Program-made: the position numbers and the translations under genes
Part shown: positions 45,800 to 54,241 of the stretch, one piece after another
Layout of the letters: each line of letters opens with the position of its first letter
How positions within the stretch are numbered: position 1 is the stretch's first letter
Notes under the pieces: model-generated
Told to the model about the DNA's origin: nothing
The model's input: only the letters and a program-made list of their open reading frames with translations
Databases searched by the model: none
NCBI RefSeq assembly: GCF_900116565.1
Contig: NZ_FPCJ01000001.1
Coordinates: 1,302,001-1,366,000, forward strand
Direction of reading: 5' to 3'
Source: Thermoflavifilum thermophilum
GTDB lineage: Bacteria; Bacteroidota; Bacteroidia; Chitinophagales; Chitinophagaceae
Length of the DNA: 64,000 nt

Positions 45800-45807
45800 T
45801 AATTTTG
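45800..45807 (+). promoter_or_regulatory. Putative -7 box for mnmG
   Basis: TAATTTTG fits TAnnTTTG and is 19 bp upstream of the mnmG start. Its upstream half is next to parS site 2, so ParB spreading could affect it. No clear -33 box. Confidence 0.4.
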
Positions 45808-45826
45808 CGGGTCAAATATTAAATCT

Positions 45827-47689
45827 ATGTTCCCGAAATACAACGTGATTGTGGTAGGGGCCGGTCATGCCGGATGTGAAGCAGCTGCTGCAGCCGCCAA
45901 TCTGGGGTCTTCCGTGCTGCTGATCACCATGAATATGCAAAACATGGCCCAGATGAGTTGCAATCCGGCCATGGGGGGAGTGGCCAAAGGGCAAATCATT
46001 CGGGAAATTGATGCTATGGGTGGGTATTCGGGCATTGTGACCGATCTGACAACCATTCAGTTTCGCATGTTGAACCGCTCCAAAGGCCCTGCCATGTGGA
46101 GCCCCCGGGCGCAGAACGATCGTATGCAGTTTTCCTGGACCTGGCGACTTCGATTAGAGCAAACTCCGCGAATCGATTTTTATCAGGATATGGTGAAAGG
46201 CCTGCTGGTGCGCGACGGCAGGTGCTTTGGCGTAGTTACCCAGCTGGGGCATCGCATTGAAGCGGATGCTGTAGTGCTGACCAATGGTACCTTCCTCAAC
46301 GGCGTGATCCATATCGGAGAAAAACATTTTGGCGGTGGAAGGGTAGCGGAACGGGCAGCTACCGGTATCACAGAACAGCTGGTGGAATTGGGCTTTGAAA
46401 GTGGCCGGCTCAAAACAGGCACTCCTCCCCGGGTGGATGGGCGAACGCTCGACTATAGCCGCATGGAAGAACAAAAAGGCGATGAAGAAATTACCGGATT
46501 CTCTTTTTTGGATACTCCGAAGCCTGCTCAGCAGAAAAGCTGCTGGATTACCTACACCAACCGCGAAGTACATGAAATCCTGAAAACCGGCTTCGACCGT
46601 TCGCCTATGTTTCAGGGCCGCATCCAGGGCGTGGGACCACGCTATTGCCCCAGTATCGAAGACAAAATCAACCGTTTCGCCGATAAGGAACGCCACCAGA
46701 TCTTTGTAGAACCCGAAGGCTGGCATACCATCGAAGTGTATGTAAATGGTTTTTCCACCTCTCTTCCGGAAGAGGTGCAATACAAAGCGTTGCAAAAAAT
46801 CCCCGGTTTCGAGCATTGCAAAATGTTCCGCCCGGGATATGCGATTGAATATGACTTCTTTCCGCCCACGCAGCTGTATCTGTCGCTGGAAACACGGTTG
46901 ATTGAAAATTTGTTTTTTGCCGGTCAAATCAATGGCACCACAGGTTATGAAGAAGCCGCCTGTCAGGGCTTGATGGCTGGCATCAATGCCCATCGGAAGG
47001 TGCGGGGAGAAGAGCCGCTGATCTTGCGTCGCGACGAAGCTTATATCGGGGTGCTGATCGACGACCTGGTGCACAAGGGCACCATTGAGCCTTACCGGAT
47101 GTTCACTTCCCGGGCAGAATTTCGCACCCTGCTCAGGCAGGATAATGCCGACCTACGGCTTACGCCGCTTGCTCACCGCATAGGGCTTGCTTCGCAGGAA
47201 CGGATGGAAAGAGTGGAAAACAAACTGCACCAAATCAAGCAATTTACCGCTATTCTCGAAGAATTTCCCATTTCTCCGGAACAGGTGAACACGCACCTGG
47301 AAGCTATGGGGGCTCCCTTGCTTAAGGAGAAACAACGGGCAGCGAAATTGCTGCTCCGGCCGGAAATTTCTGTTCGCCAACTGATGGCATGGATTCCGGA
47401 ATTGCAGCAGAAAGCAAAAACGTACACCCAAGAGGCAATAGAGCAAACCGAGATTCAGCTGAAATATGCGGCCTATATCGAAAAAGAAAAAGAGCTCTCG
47501 CGTAAAATGCGCCAGTTGGAAGATGTGCCTATCCCGGAACAGTTTAACTATGAAAAACTTCAGGCGCTGTCAACCGAAGCCCGCCAGAAGCTCATGAAAT
47601 ATAAACCCCGCACATTAGGCCAGGCCAGCCGCATCAGCGGAGTCAACCCCAGCGATATTCAGGTGTTGATGGTGTACATGGGCAGGTAA
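45827..47689 (+). CDS. mnmG: tRNA uridine-5-carboxymethylaminomethyl modification enzyme MnmG (GidA)
   Basis: A 620-residue FAD protein that with MnmE installs the cmnm5 group on wobble uridine 34. FAD motif VVGAGHAGCEAAAAAANLG near residue 9; MSCNPAMGGVAKGQ; two conserved family regions, GLKTGTPPRV-like (RLKTGTPPRVDG) and the C-terminal EPYRMFTSRAEFR. The gene is origin-linked in many bacteria, and parS lies 59 bp upstream. The modification acts on the same uridine that MnmH can selenate. Confidence 0.97.
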   Translation: MFPKYNVIVVGAGHAGCEAAAAAANLGSSVLLITMNMQNMAQMSCNPAMGGVAKGQIIREIDAMGGYSGIVTDLTTIQFRMLNRSKGPAMWSPRAQNDRMQFSWTWRLRLEQTPRIDFYQDMVKGLLVRDGRCFGVVTQLGHRIEADAVVLTNGTFLNGVIHIGEKHFGGGRVAERAATGITEQLVELGFESGRLKTGTPPRVDGRTLDYSRMEEQKGDEEITGFSFLDTPKPAQQKSCWITYTNREVHEILKTGFDRSPMFQGRIQGVGPRYCPSIEDKINRFADKERHQIFVEPEGWHTIEVYVNGFSTSLPEEVQYKALQKIPGFEHCKMFRPGYAIEYDFFPPTQLYLSLETRLIENLFFAGQINGTTGYEEAACQGLMAGINAHRKVRGEEPLILRRDEAYIGVLIDDLVHKGTIEPYRMFTSRAEFRTLLRQDNADLRLTPLAHRIGLASQERMERVENKLHQIKQFTAILEEFPISPEQVNTHLEAMGAPLLKEKQRAAKLLLRPEISVRQLMAWIPELQQKAKTYTQEAIEQTEIQLKYAAYIEKEKELSRKMRQLEDVPIPEQFNYEKLQALSTEARQKLMKYKPRTLGQASRISGVNPSDIQVLMVYMGR

Positions 47690-47717
47690 AGGAGACCTGC
47701 AGAAAGCTAAAGCTATA

Positions 47718-48839
47718 TCAATTTAGCACCTGCTCTTCAATGTCTTCCGGAATTTGCCGCCATTCATATTCCTGATTGCGCAGCTGGGGTTCAAACCCGG
47801 CTTCCCGAATGGCTTCCTGGATGGTGCGATACGTAAATCGATGGGATGCGCCGGCAGCACTCACCACATTTTCTTCCAGCATGATAGAACCAAAATCGTT
47901 GGCACCGGCATGCAGGCAGATCTGGGCGATTTTTTTCCCCACCGTGAGCCAGGATGCCTGAATGTTGGGGATGTTGGGCAGCATGATGCGACTCATGGCA
48001 ATCATCCGCACATATTCCTCCCCGGTGGTGAGATTGTGCACCCCGCGGATTTTGGCCAGTAAGGTATCCACATCCTGAAAGGTCCAGGGAATGAAGGCCA
48101 GAAATCCTTTTGCGTCGGCGGGTTTGCGGGCTTGAAGGTCCCGGATTTTCACCAGATGCTCAAAGCGTTCTTCAATCGTTTCCACATGGCCGAACATCAT
48201 GGTTGCCGATGTGGTAATGCGCAGCTGATGGGCTTCGGCCATGATATCGAGCCATTCCTGGGCGCTGCATTTGCCTTTGGAGATCAGTCGGCGCACGCGA
48301 TCGACCAGGATTTCGGCCCCGGCGCCCGGCAAAGAATCCAGTCCGGCTTCCCGCAGGGCCATCAGCACTTCCCGATGGCTCATTTTTTCCAGCTTGCAGA
48401 TATGAGCTACTTCGGGAGGGCCCAGGGCATGCAGCCGGATGTTGGGAAATTCCTGCTTAATCTGACGAAACAGGCTGGTATAGAATTTCAGCCCCAGTTC
48501 CGGATGATGGCCCCCCTGCAGTAACAGCTGATCGCCGCCCCAGCGGATGGTTTCGCGGATTTTTCGCCGGTAAGTGTCCATATCGGTGATGTAGGCTTCA
48601 GGATGACCCGGCACCCGGTAGAAATTGCAGAATTTGCAGTTGGCCACGCATACATTGGTGGTGTTCACATTCCGATCGATCTGCCAGGTAACCTTGCCAT
48701 GGGGCACGCGCTGGCGGCGCATTTCATCGGCCACCAGCATCAATTCGGCCAGAGGAGCATGTTCAAATAAAAATACCCCTTCTTCAAGAGAAAGGAACTC
48801 ACCTCGCAAAGCCTTATCATAAAGTGTGTGAAAATGCAT
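47718..48839 (-). CDS. mqnC: Cyclic dehypoxanthinyl futalosine synthase (MqnC), menaquinone futalosine pathway
   Basis: A 373-residue radical SAM enzyme; start ATG 48839, since an extension to 48926 is unlike the family. The cluster motif CVANCKFC (Cys64, 68, 71) is preceded by TWQIDRNVNTTNV. LLLQGGHHPELGLKFYTSLF and HALGPPEVAHI fit MqnC rather than the MqnE paralogue. GAGAEILVDRVR and TTSATMMFGHVET are also MqnC-like. It suggests menaquinone is made through futalosine. Other mqn genes are outside the window. Confidence 0.85.
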   Translation of the reverse strand: MHFHTLYDKALRGEFLSLEEGVFLFEHAPLAELMLVADEMRRQRVPHGKVTWQIDRNVNTTNVCVANCKFCNFYRVPGHPEAYITDMDTYRRKIRETIRWGGDQLLLQGGHHPELGLKFYTSLFRQIKQEFPNIRLHALGPPEVAHICKLEKMSHREVLMALREAGLDSLPGAGAEILVDRVRRLISKGKCSAQEWLDIMAEAHQLRITTSATMMFGHVETIEERFEHLVKIRDLQARKPADAKGFLAFIPWTFQDVDTLLAKIRGVHNLTTGEEYVRMIAMSRIMLPNIPNIQASWLTVGKKIAQICLHAGANDFGSIMLEENVVSAAGASHRFTYRTIQEAIREAGFEPQLRNQEYEWRQIPEDIEEQVLN

Positions 48840-48928
48840 GACGCTTTTTTCTTTAACAAAATTAAAGCAATGCTTGTTTTTTCGAGGGACTGTTGGAGAA
48901 TAAACAGAAAATTGTAATTTACCCATAG

Positions 48929-50160
48929 ATGAACCGTTTTCCTCTATTCATATCGCTTATTCTTTCCATCGCAGCTCATGGTAAGGCGGGCTTATATAAG
49001 CAGCAGGATACTGTGCTTCCGGCCCGGCTGGTGACCACTCTTCCTTTTCATCAGTTTGTGGATGGCGTATTGCTGGTGCGTGCCAGCATTGCACTCCATG
49101 ATGATACCACGCTTGCAAAAGACACCCTGAATTTTATCCTGGATACGGGAAGCGGGGGTATATCCATTGACTCTACTACTGCTGCAGAATTGCATTTGCC
49201 GCTTTCCCCGAGTGATGTAGTGATTCATGGAATTGGCGGCTCGCGTACGGTGCCTTTTGTGTATGACATGAGTTTGTTGTTGCCTCATCTTCGGGTAGAT
49301 CATCTCAATTTTCATGTGAACAATTACGATATGATCAGCGCGCTGTATGGCATCCATATTGATGGCATTATTGGATACAGTTTTTTGAGTCAATACATTG
49401 TGCGCATCGATTACGATCAGCAAAAAATCTGGATTTATACGCCCGGTCAGTTTGCCTATCCGGAAAAAGGATTTTTGCTGAAACCTTTATTTGCCGGCAT
49501 TCCCATCATTCATGAAACATTGGCCAGCAATCGTCAACAAGTAAAAAGCTTTTTTTTTTCGATACCGGAGCCGGTCTTTGCCTGCTGCTGAACAATCAGT
49601 TTGTGAAAGACTTTGATCTGCTGCCTCAAAAGCGCAGCAAAAGGAAAAAGATTTTTCGCACCGAGGCCCAGGGACTGCTGGGTAAAATGGAAATGCGGAT
49701 CACCACGATGAAGGAATTGCGGATCGGTGATTATAGTTTTCGGAATGTGCCCGCATTGTTGTTTGACGATATTTCCAATATTACCAATTATCCATTTGCG
49801 GGCGGCATTATTGGGAATGAACTGCTGCGCCGGTTTAATATTGTCTTGAATTACCCGGCAAAGGAAATTTTTCTTTCTCCCAACAAGCACCTGCATGATC
49901 CGTTTGATTATTCTTATACGGGTCTATCTTTTTATTTATTGGACGGAAAAATTCGGGTTACCAATGTTATCCCCGGCTCACCGGCCGACAAGGCTGGTTT
50001 TCGGCCGGGAGATGTAATTATTGCAATTGGAAATAATTTTAGTGGAAATATTCAGGAGTATATTCAGCTGTTGAAAAACCCGGGCACGCATGTGCGAATT
50101 ATTATCATGCGGGATCATGAATTGATCGTTAAATATTTGCGCATCAAAAGCTTTTTATGA
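48929..50160 (+). pseudogene. Retropepsin-like aspartyl protease with PDZ domain, interrupted by a frameshift at a poly-T run
   Basis: The first frame (48929-49591) has a signal peptide, catalytic NFILDTGSGGISID and DGIIGYSFLSQYIVRIDY. It then shifts at ten T (49550-49559) and stops. After the run, another frame continues DTGAGLCLLLNNQF, the second-lobe catalytic motif, then the IIGNELLRRFNIVLNY core and a C-terminal PDZ-like domain (VTNVIPGSPADKAGFRPGD), ending at 50160. Eight or eleven T would join the halves. The two-lobed DTG plus PDZ layout is a known bacterial family. It could be a true mutation, slippage-controlled expression or a sequence error. The stop overlaps the next start by 4 bp. 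Confidence 0.85.
49550..49559 (+). repeat. Homopolymer T10 at the frameshift
   Basis: Ten consecutive T follow AAAAAGC. Runs this long slip readily during replication and transcription. Eight or eleven T would restore one reading frame across the aspartyl protease gene. Confidence 0.9.
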
Positions 50161-51104
50161 ACCTTCCCCTTCGCAATTACTTGGCAGGCATCTGTTGGCT
50201 GATTTGCGGATGCTTGCAAACGGCATGGGCTCAAGCACAGCACACCATCCGGCCTGTTAGTGTATTGCCTTTCAGCTACGATGGGTTGCATATTTTTATC
50301 AAAGGTGTTATCCATCCCTATGATAAAGACACCCTGAATTTTATTTTTGATAGCGGTTGTGAAATGAATATTCTCGATGCCAGTTATGCTGCTCTTTGGA
50401 AATTGACGGCCGTGAAAAAAGCAGGCATCAGTGGGCTTGCTGATGGCATGACCTATCTGCCGGTATTGGATATGGCAGAATTGCAGCTGGGCGATGCGCA
50501 TCTCGAAAAGCCTTCGTTTTATCTCGAAGACCTGAAAGAATTAAATACGCCTTCGACCCCCGTGGATGGCATTTTGGGGTATCCTTTATTAGCCGTTTAT
50601 ACGGTTATGGTGGATTTTGACCATCACCGGCTTTTGCTTTATCGGCCTGGCCCGTTTCCCTATAGCAAAAAGGGCCAGGTGTTGCGGATGGATTTAAATT
50701 TTTATACGCCTGTGATTCAGGCATCCTTGCCTTTTGCCAACGGCAACACCCTGAAAGGCACATATCACATAACCTTGGGCGGTAACTATGGCGTAATGTT
50801 TAATTATCCCTATGTCCGTAAATATCGGGTTGATGAGGCTTTTCTGCAGCGTACTGGAGAATGGCCGGTAAAGGATATGCTGAAAACCATTGATTATTTT
50901 AACGGTGTGCTGACTGCGCTGATCATTGGCCAATATCATCTGCGCAATGTACCGGGAAGTTATTCACCCGATGTGGATGATGGAAATCCGGAGCGGGAAA
51001 TTGCGGGCGCCATAGGCAATGAGGTGTGGCGGCAATTCAATCTGATATTCAATCTCTCGCAGCACGAATTGTATCTTGAGCCCAACAAACAGTTTGGGCG
51101 ATAA
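50157..51104 (+). CDS. Aspartyl-protease-like protein, second catalytic Asp missing
   Basis: A 315-residue paralogue of the preceding gene without the PDZ part. Signal peptide (1-26, ending TAWAQA). Lobe 1 has FIFDSGCEMNILD, the DSG form of the catalytic triad, and DGILGYPLLAVYTVMVDF. In lobe 2 the expected DTG position reads TLGGNYGVMF, so the second Asp is absent. Single-chain retropepsin-like enzymes need both, so this copy may be an inactive binding protein. Coupled to the upstream gene through ATGA. Confidence 0.8.
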   Translation: MNLPLRNYLAGICWLICGCLQTAWAQAQHTIRPVSVLPFSYDGLHIFIKGVIHPYDKDTLNFIFDSGCEMNILDASYAALWKLTAVKKAGISGLADGMTYLPVLDMAELQLGDAHLEKPSFYLEDLKELNTPSTPVDGILGYPLLAVYTVMVDFDHHRLLLYRPGPFPYSKKGQVLRMDLNFYTPVIQASLPFANGNTLKGTYHITLGGNYGVMFNYPYVRKYRVDEAFLQRTGEWPVKDMLKTIDYFNGVLTALIIGQYHLRNVPGSYSPDVDDGNPEREIAGAIGNEVWRQFNLIFNLSQHELYLEPNKQFGR

Positions 51105-51109
51105 ACGCG

Positions 51110-52441
51110 ATGTTTGCTAAATTGCAAGTTCATTCTCAATCGCTTCCCATGGTGCAGTTTGAAAGATTTACCCTATCCAATGGCCTGAGAGTACTCGTCC
51201 ACGAAGATCCCCACACGGCATATGCGGTAGTGAATGTATTGTACAACGTAGGCGCCCGCGATGAAGATCCCGATAAAACAGGCTTTGCACACTTGTTTGA
51301 ACATCTCATGTTTGGTGGGTCCAAGCACATTCCAGATTACGATCAGGAAGTGCAGATGGCCGGCGGGGAAAACAATGCCTTTACTTCAAATGATATCACG
51401 GATTATTTCATTAAACTCCCTGCAGTTAACATTGAAACAGCGCTCTGGCTGGAAAGCGACCGCATGCTGGAGCTGAATTTCAGTGAAAAAAGCCTGGATG
51501 TGCAGCGCAAAGTGGTTTCTGAAGAATTCAAAGAACATTACCTGAACAAACCCTACGGAGATGTCTGGAAAATTATTCGGGAATTGGCTTATCAGGTGCA
51601 TCCCTATCGCTGGATGACCATTGGCAAGGAGCTTTCTCATATTGAACAGGCCCGGCTGGAGGATGTGAAGGCATTTTTTTACCGGCATTACAGGCCCAAT
51701 CAGGCCATTCTCGTAGTAGCCGGTGGCATTCGCTATCAGGAGGTAAAACCACTCATTGAAAAATGGTTTGGCGATATTCCGCCCGGAGAGCCGTATGATC
51801 GCCGATTGCCACAGGAACCCGCTCAACAGGAAAAACGCATGCTTACAGTGTATCGTGATGTACCTGCCGATGCCCTGTATCTGGCATTCCCCATGTGCGG
51901 ACGTACAGAACCGGCTTATTATGCTACCGAGCTGCTGGCTCAGATGCTGGGAGATGGCGAATCATCCAGGCTGCATCAGCAGCTGGTAAAAGACAAGAAA
52001 TATTTCAGCCATATCCATGCCTATGTTCTGGGAAGCGCAGATCCGGGTTTATTGGTAATTGAAGGCAAGCTACTGCCGAATGTTTCGGTGGATCTGGCTG
52101 AAAATGCTGTGTGGGCAATTATCCGGGATATCCAGGAAACCCGCATTCCTGAACAGGAATTACAAAAAGCAAAGAACCGGCTGGAAAGCTTGTTTGCTTT
52201 TGAAGAAAACAGCCTCATGGACAGAGCCATCAATCTGGCCTATTTTGAATGGCTGGGAAATGCGCAGTGGATGAATGAAGAAATACATAGGTTTGAAATG
52301 GTAACAGCCGAAGAAGTCAAACAAGTGGCGGCAACCGTTTTGCAACCACATAAGGCAAATGTATTGCACTATCTGAGCCAATCACTTCATAAGACCGATG
52401 TGGCAGCATCGAAACGTAGCCATGCCGTTGCCGGATCTTAA
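51110..52441 (+). CDS. M16-family zinc metallopeptidase, catalytic subunit
   Basis: 443 residues; a start at ATG 51149 (MVQFERFTLSNG) is also possible. The inverted zinc motif HLFEH (residues 61-65) and the downstream GGENNAFTSNDITDYF are intact, so it is the active type. The C-terminal M16_C domain includes MLGDGESSRLHQQLV. Bacterial pairs of this kind (one active, one inactive) cleave peptides or process membrane proteins. The inactive partner follows 34 bp downstream. Confidence 0.93.
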   Translation: MFAKLQVHSQSLPMVQFERFTLSNGLRVLVHEDPHTAYAVVNVLYNVGARDEDPDKTGFAHLFEHLMFGGSKHIPDYDQEVQMAGGENNAFTSNDITDYFIKLPAVNIETALWLESDRMLELNFSEKSLDVQRKVVSEEFKEHYLNKPYGDVWKIIRELAYQVHPYRWMTIGKELSHIEQARLEDVKAFFYRHYRPNQAILVVAGGIRYQEVKPLIEKWFGDIPPGEPYDRRLPQEPAQQEKRMLTVYRDVPADALYLAFPMCGRTEPAYYATELLAQMLGDGESSRLHQQLVKDKKYFSHIHAYVLGSADPGLLVIEGKLLPNVSVDLAENAVWAIIRDIQETRIPEQELQKAKNRLESLFAFEENSLMDRAINLAYFEWLGNAQWMNEEIHRFEMVTAEEVKQVAATVLQPHKANVLHYLSQSLHKTDVAASKRSHAVAGS

Positions 52442-52475
52442 AAATCAAATCCCTAACCTTTCAAAACCTGCATCT

Positions 52476-53774
52476 ATGTCTGAAGCCCTTGCTGTGAACC
52501 GAACCCTTCGCCCCTCCATTACTTCGCCTGTTTCATTTGATATAAGATTAAAACCTTATGCATCCATCAGGCTGGACAATGGCGTGCCGGTTTATTTCCT
52601 GCAGGCAGATCATTATGAAACCATTTACCTGGATATTGTCTTTCCGGCTGGTGAAATATATGCTTCGCATGTGCTGGAAGCGTCTGCCACCAATGCACTC
52701 ATGAAAAGCGGTACTTCCCAACATTCAGCCAGGGAAATCAATGAAACCATTGAATTTTACGGTGCTTACCTGGATGCCTATGCTGAAACGCAGGTAGCTG
52801 GCTTTGGGATTTACATGCTTAGCAAGCATTTGACGGCATTGCTACCCCTTTTGTTTGAAATCCTCACAGATCCCGTGTTTCCGGAAGAAGAAATTCATCT
52901 GTATCAGCAAACCAAAAAACAGCAGCTACGCATCAACCTGAAAAAGTCCGATGTAGTGGCCGACAGGCTGATAGATGAAGTTTTGTTTGGTAAAACCCAT
53001 CCTTATGGCCGCGCTGCACAGGAATCAGATTATGATTCCCTGCACCGGGATATGCTGAAAAGTTTTCATCAGCAACATTACGTATTACCTGCGGCAAAGA
53101 TTTTCATGGCCGGCAAAATCGAAGATCATGTGTTGAATTTGTTGAATCAGTATTTTGGTCAATCTGCTTCTCAGCATGCACCTGCTACGCCCACAGTTCC
53201 CCCGCCTGTGCCTGCTGACACACATCAATTGAAGCACACCCTTGATGAGGAAGCTTTGCAGGCAGCTGTGCGAATTGCCCGTGTGCTGCCGGGATATCAA
53301 CATGAGGATTTCAATCTACTAAGCCTGCTGAATGTGGTGCTGGGCGGATATTTTGGCTCCCGGCTGATGAGTAATATCCGCGAAGAAAAAGGATATACCT
53401 ATGGCATTCATTCGCTCATCTATCCCAATGATGCCCACTATGCCTCGTGGCTGGTGACAGCCGAAGTAGGTCGCCAGGTGGCCGAAGCCACAACACAGGA
53501 AGTATATCATGAATTCCGCCGGCTGATGGCGGAGCCCATTCCCCAAGATGAATTGCTGATGGTAAAAAACTATCTGATAGGAAGCCTGTTGGGCCGGCTC
53601 GATGGACCGGTACAGCAAATCAAAAAATGGCGCAGCCTGATACTGAAAAACCAAAACGAGCAGGATTATGCCCGGCAGATCCAAACCTTCAAAACGGCTA
53701 CCAGTGAAGATTTACTGGATGTAGCCAGGCGTTGGCTGTTGCCGGATGTGTTTTATGAAGTAATCGTATTTTAA
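52476..53774 (+). CDS. M16-family peptidase, non-catalytic partner subunit
   Basis: 432 residues from ATG 52476, chosen over an open extension that overlaps the upstream gene. The region where HxxEH should be reads ASATNALMKSGTSQHSAREINE, so the zinc ligands are missing. The R/Y pair region near the C-terminus (GSRLMSNIREEKGYTYGIHS), which binds substrate in M16 partners, is present. Probably forms a heterodimer with the upstream active subunit. Confidence 0.9.
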   Translation: MSEALAVNRTLRPSITSPVSFDIRLKPYASIRLDNGVPVYFLQADHYETIYLDIVFPAGEIYASHVLEASATNALMKSGTSQHSAREINETIEFYGAYLDAYAETQVAGFGIYMLSKHLTALLPLLFEILTDPVFPEEEIHLYQQTKKQQLRINLKKSDVVADRLIDEVLFGKTHPYGRAAQESDYDSLHRDMLKSFHQQHYVLPAAKIFMAGKIEDHVLNLLNQYFGQSASQHAPATPTVPPPVPADTHQLKHTLDEEALQAAVRIARVLPGYQHEDFNLLSLLNVVLGGYFGSRLMSNIREEKGYTYGIHSLIYPNDAHYASWLVTAEVGRQVAEATTQEVYHEFRRLMAEPIPQDELLMVKNYLIGSLLGRLDGPVQQIKKWRSLILKNQNEQDYARQIQTFKTATSEDLLDVARRWLLPDVFYEVIVF

Positions 53775-53816
53775 TACGCACAAAAAAGAGAAGCCAAACC
53801 GGGGATTTGTTTGTAA

Positions 53817-54227
53817 ATGGATGGTACAGTACCAGGTTATTTTCTTATTTTGCTATTGCAAAATCATAATCAGGTGCGATTTATAGCCCGCATTCTTGTA
53901 TCCGGATTAGCCGTGTTGATTACTTCATACCTGTTACCCGGTGTGCATATCCATGATTTCATTACAGCTCTGCTGGTAGCGGTGGTACTGGCCATTTTGA
54001 ACACATTCATCAAACCCATATTGATTATTCTCACACTCCCCATCACTGTATTTTCCCTGGGTTTATTTTTACTGGTCATCAACGCTTTTTTGATTCTGCT
54101 GGCAAGCCGGTTGGTGAGTGGCTTTCAGGTTGATGGGTTCTGGTGGGCTTTATTGTTCAGCATTATTCTTTCTCTGATTTCTTCTTTTTTTGAAAGCCAG
54201 CGCCGGCAAGCAGAAGAGGAGGCATAA
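53817..54227 (+). CDS. Small membrane protein of the phage holin 4_2 (DUF360) superfamily
   Basis: 136 residues, with four hydrophobic segments (about 25-42, 47-66, 70-95, 105-125). KPILIILTLPITVFSLGLFLLVINA is typical of the family. The start is uncertain; a GTG at 53874 (VRFIARIL) would drop 19 untypical residues. The family is common in ordinary chromosomes and does not imply a prophage. Confidence 0.78.
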   Translation: MDGTVPGYFLILLLQNHNQVRFIARILVSGLAVLITSYLLPGVHIHDFITALLVAVVLAILNTFIKPILIILTLPITVFSLGLFLLVINAFLILLASRLVSGFQVDGFWWALLFSIILSLISSFFESQRRQAEEEA

Positions 54228-54241
54228 GAAAAGGGCAGAAC

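Noticed and set aside
46154-47074. Minus-strand frame of 306 codons
   Set aside because: Antisense to mnmG with no recognised domain.
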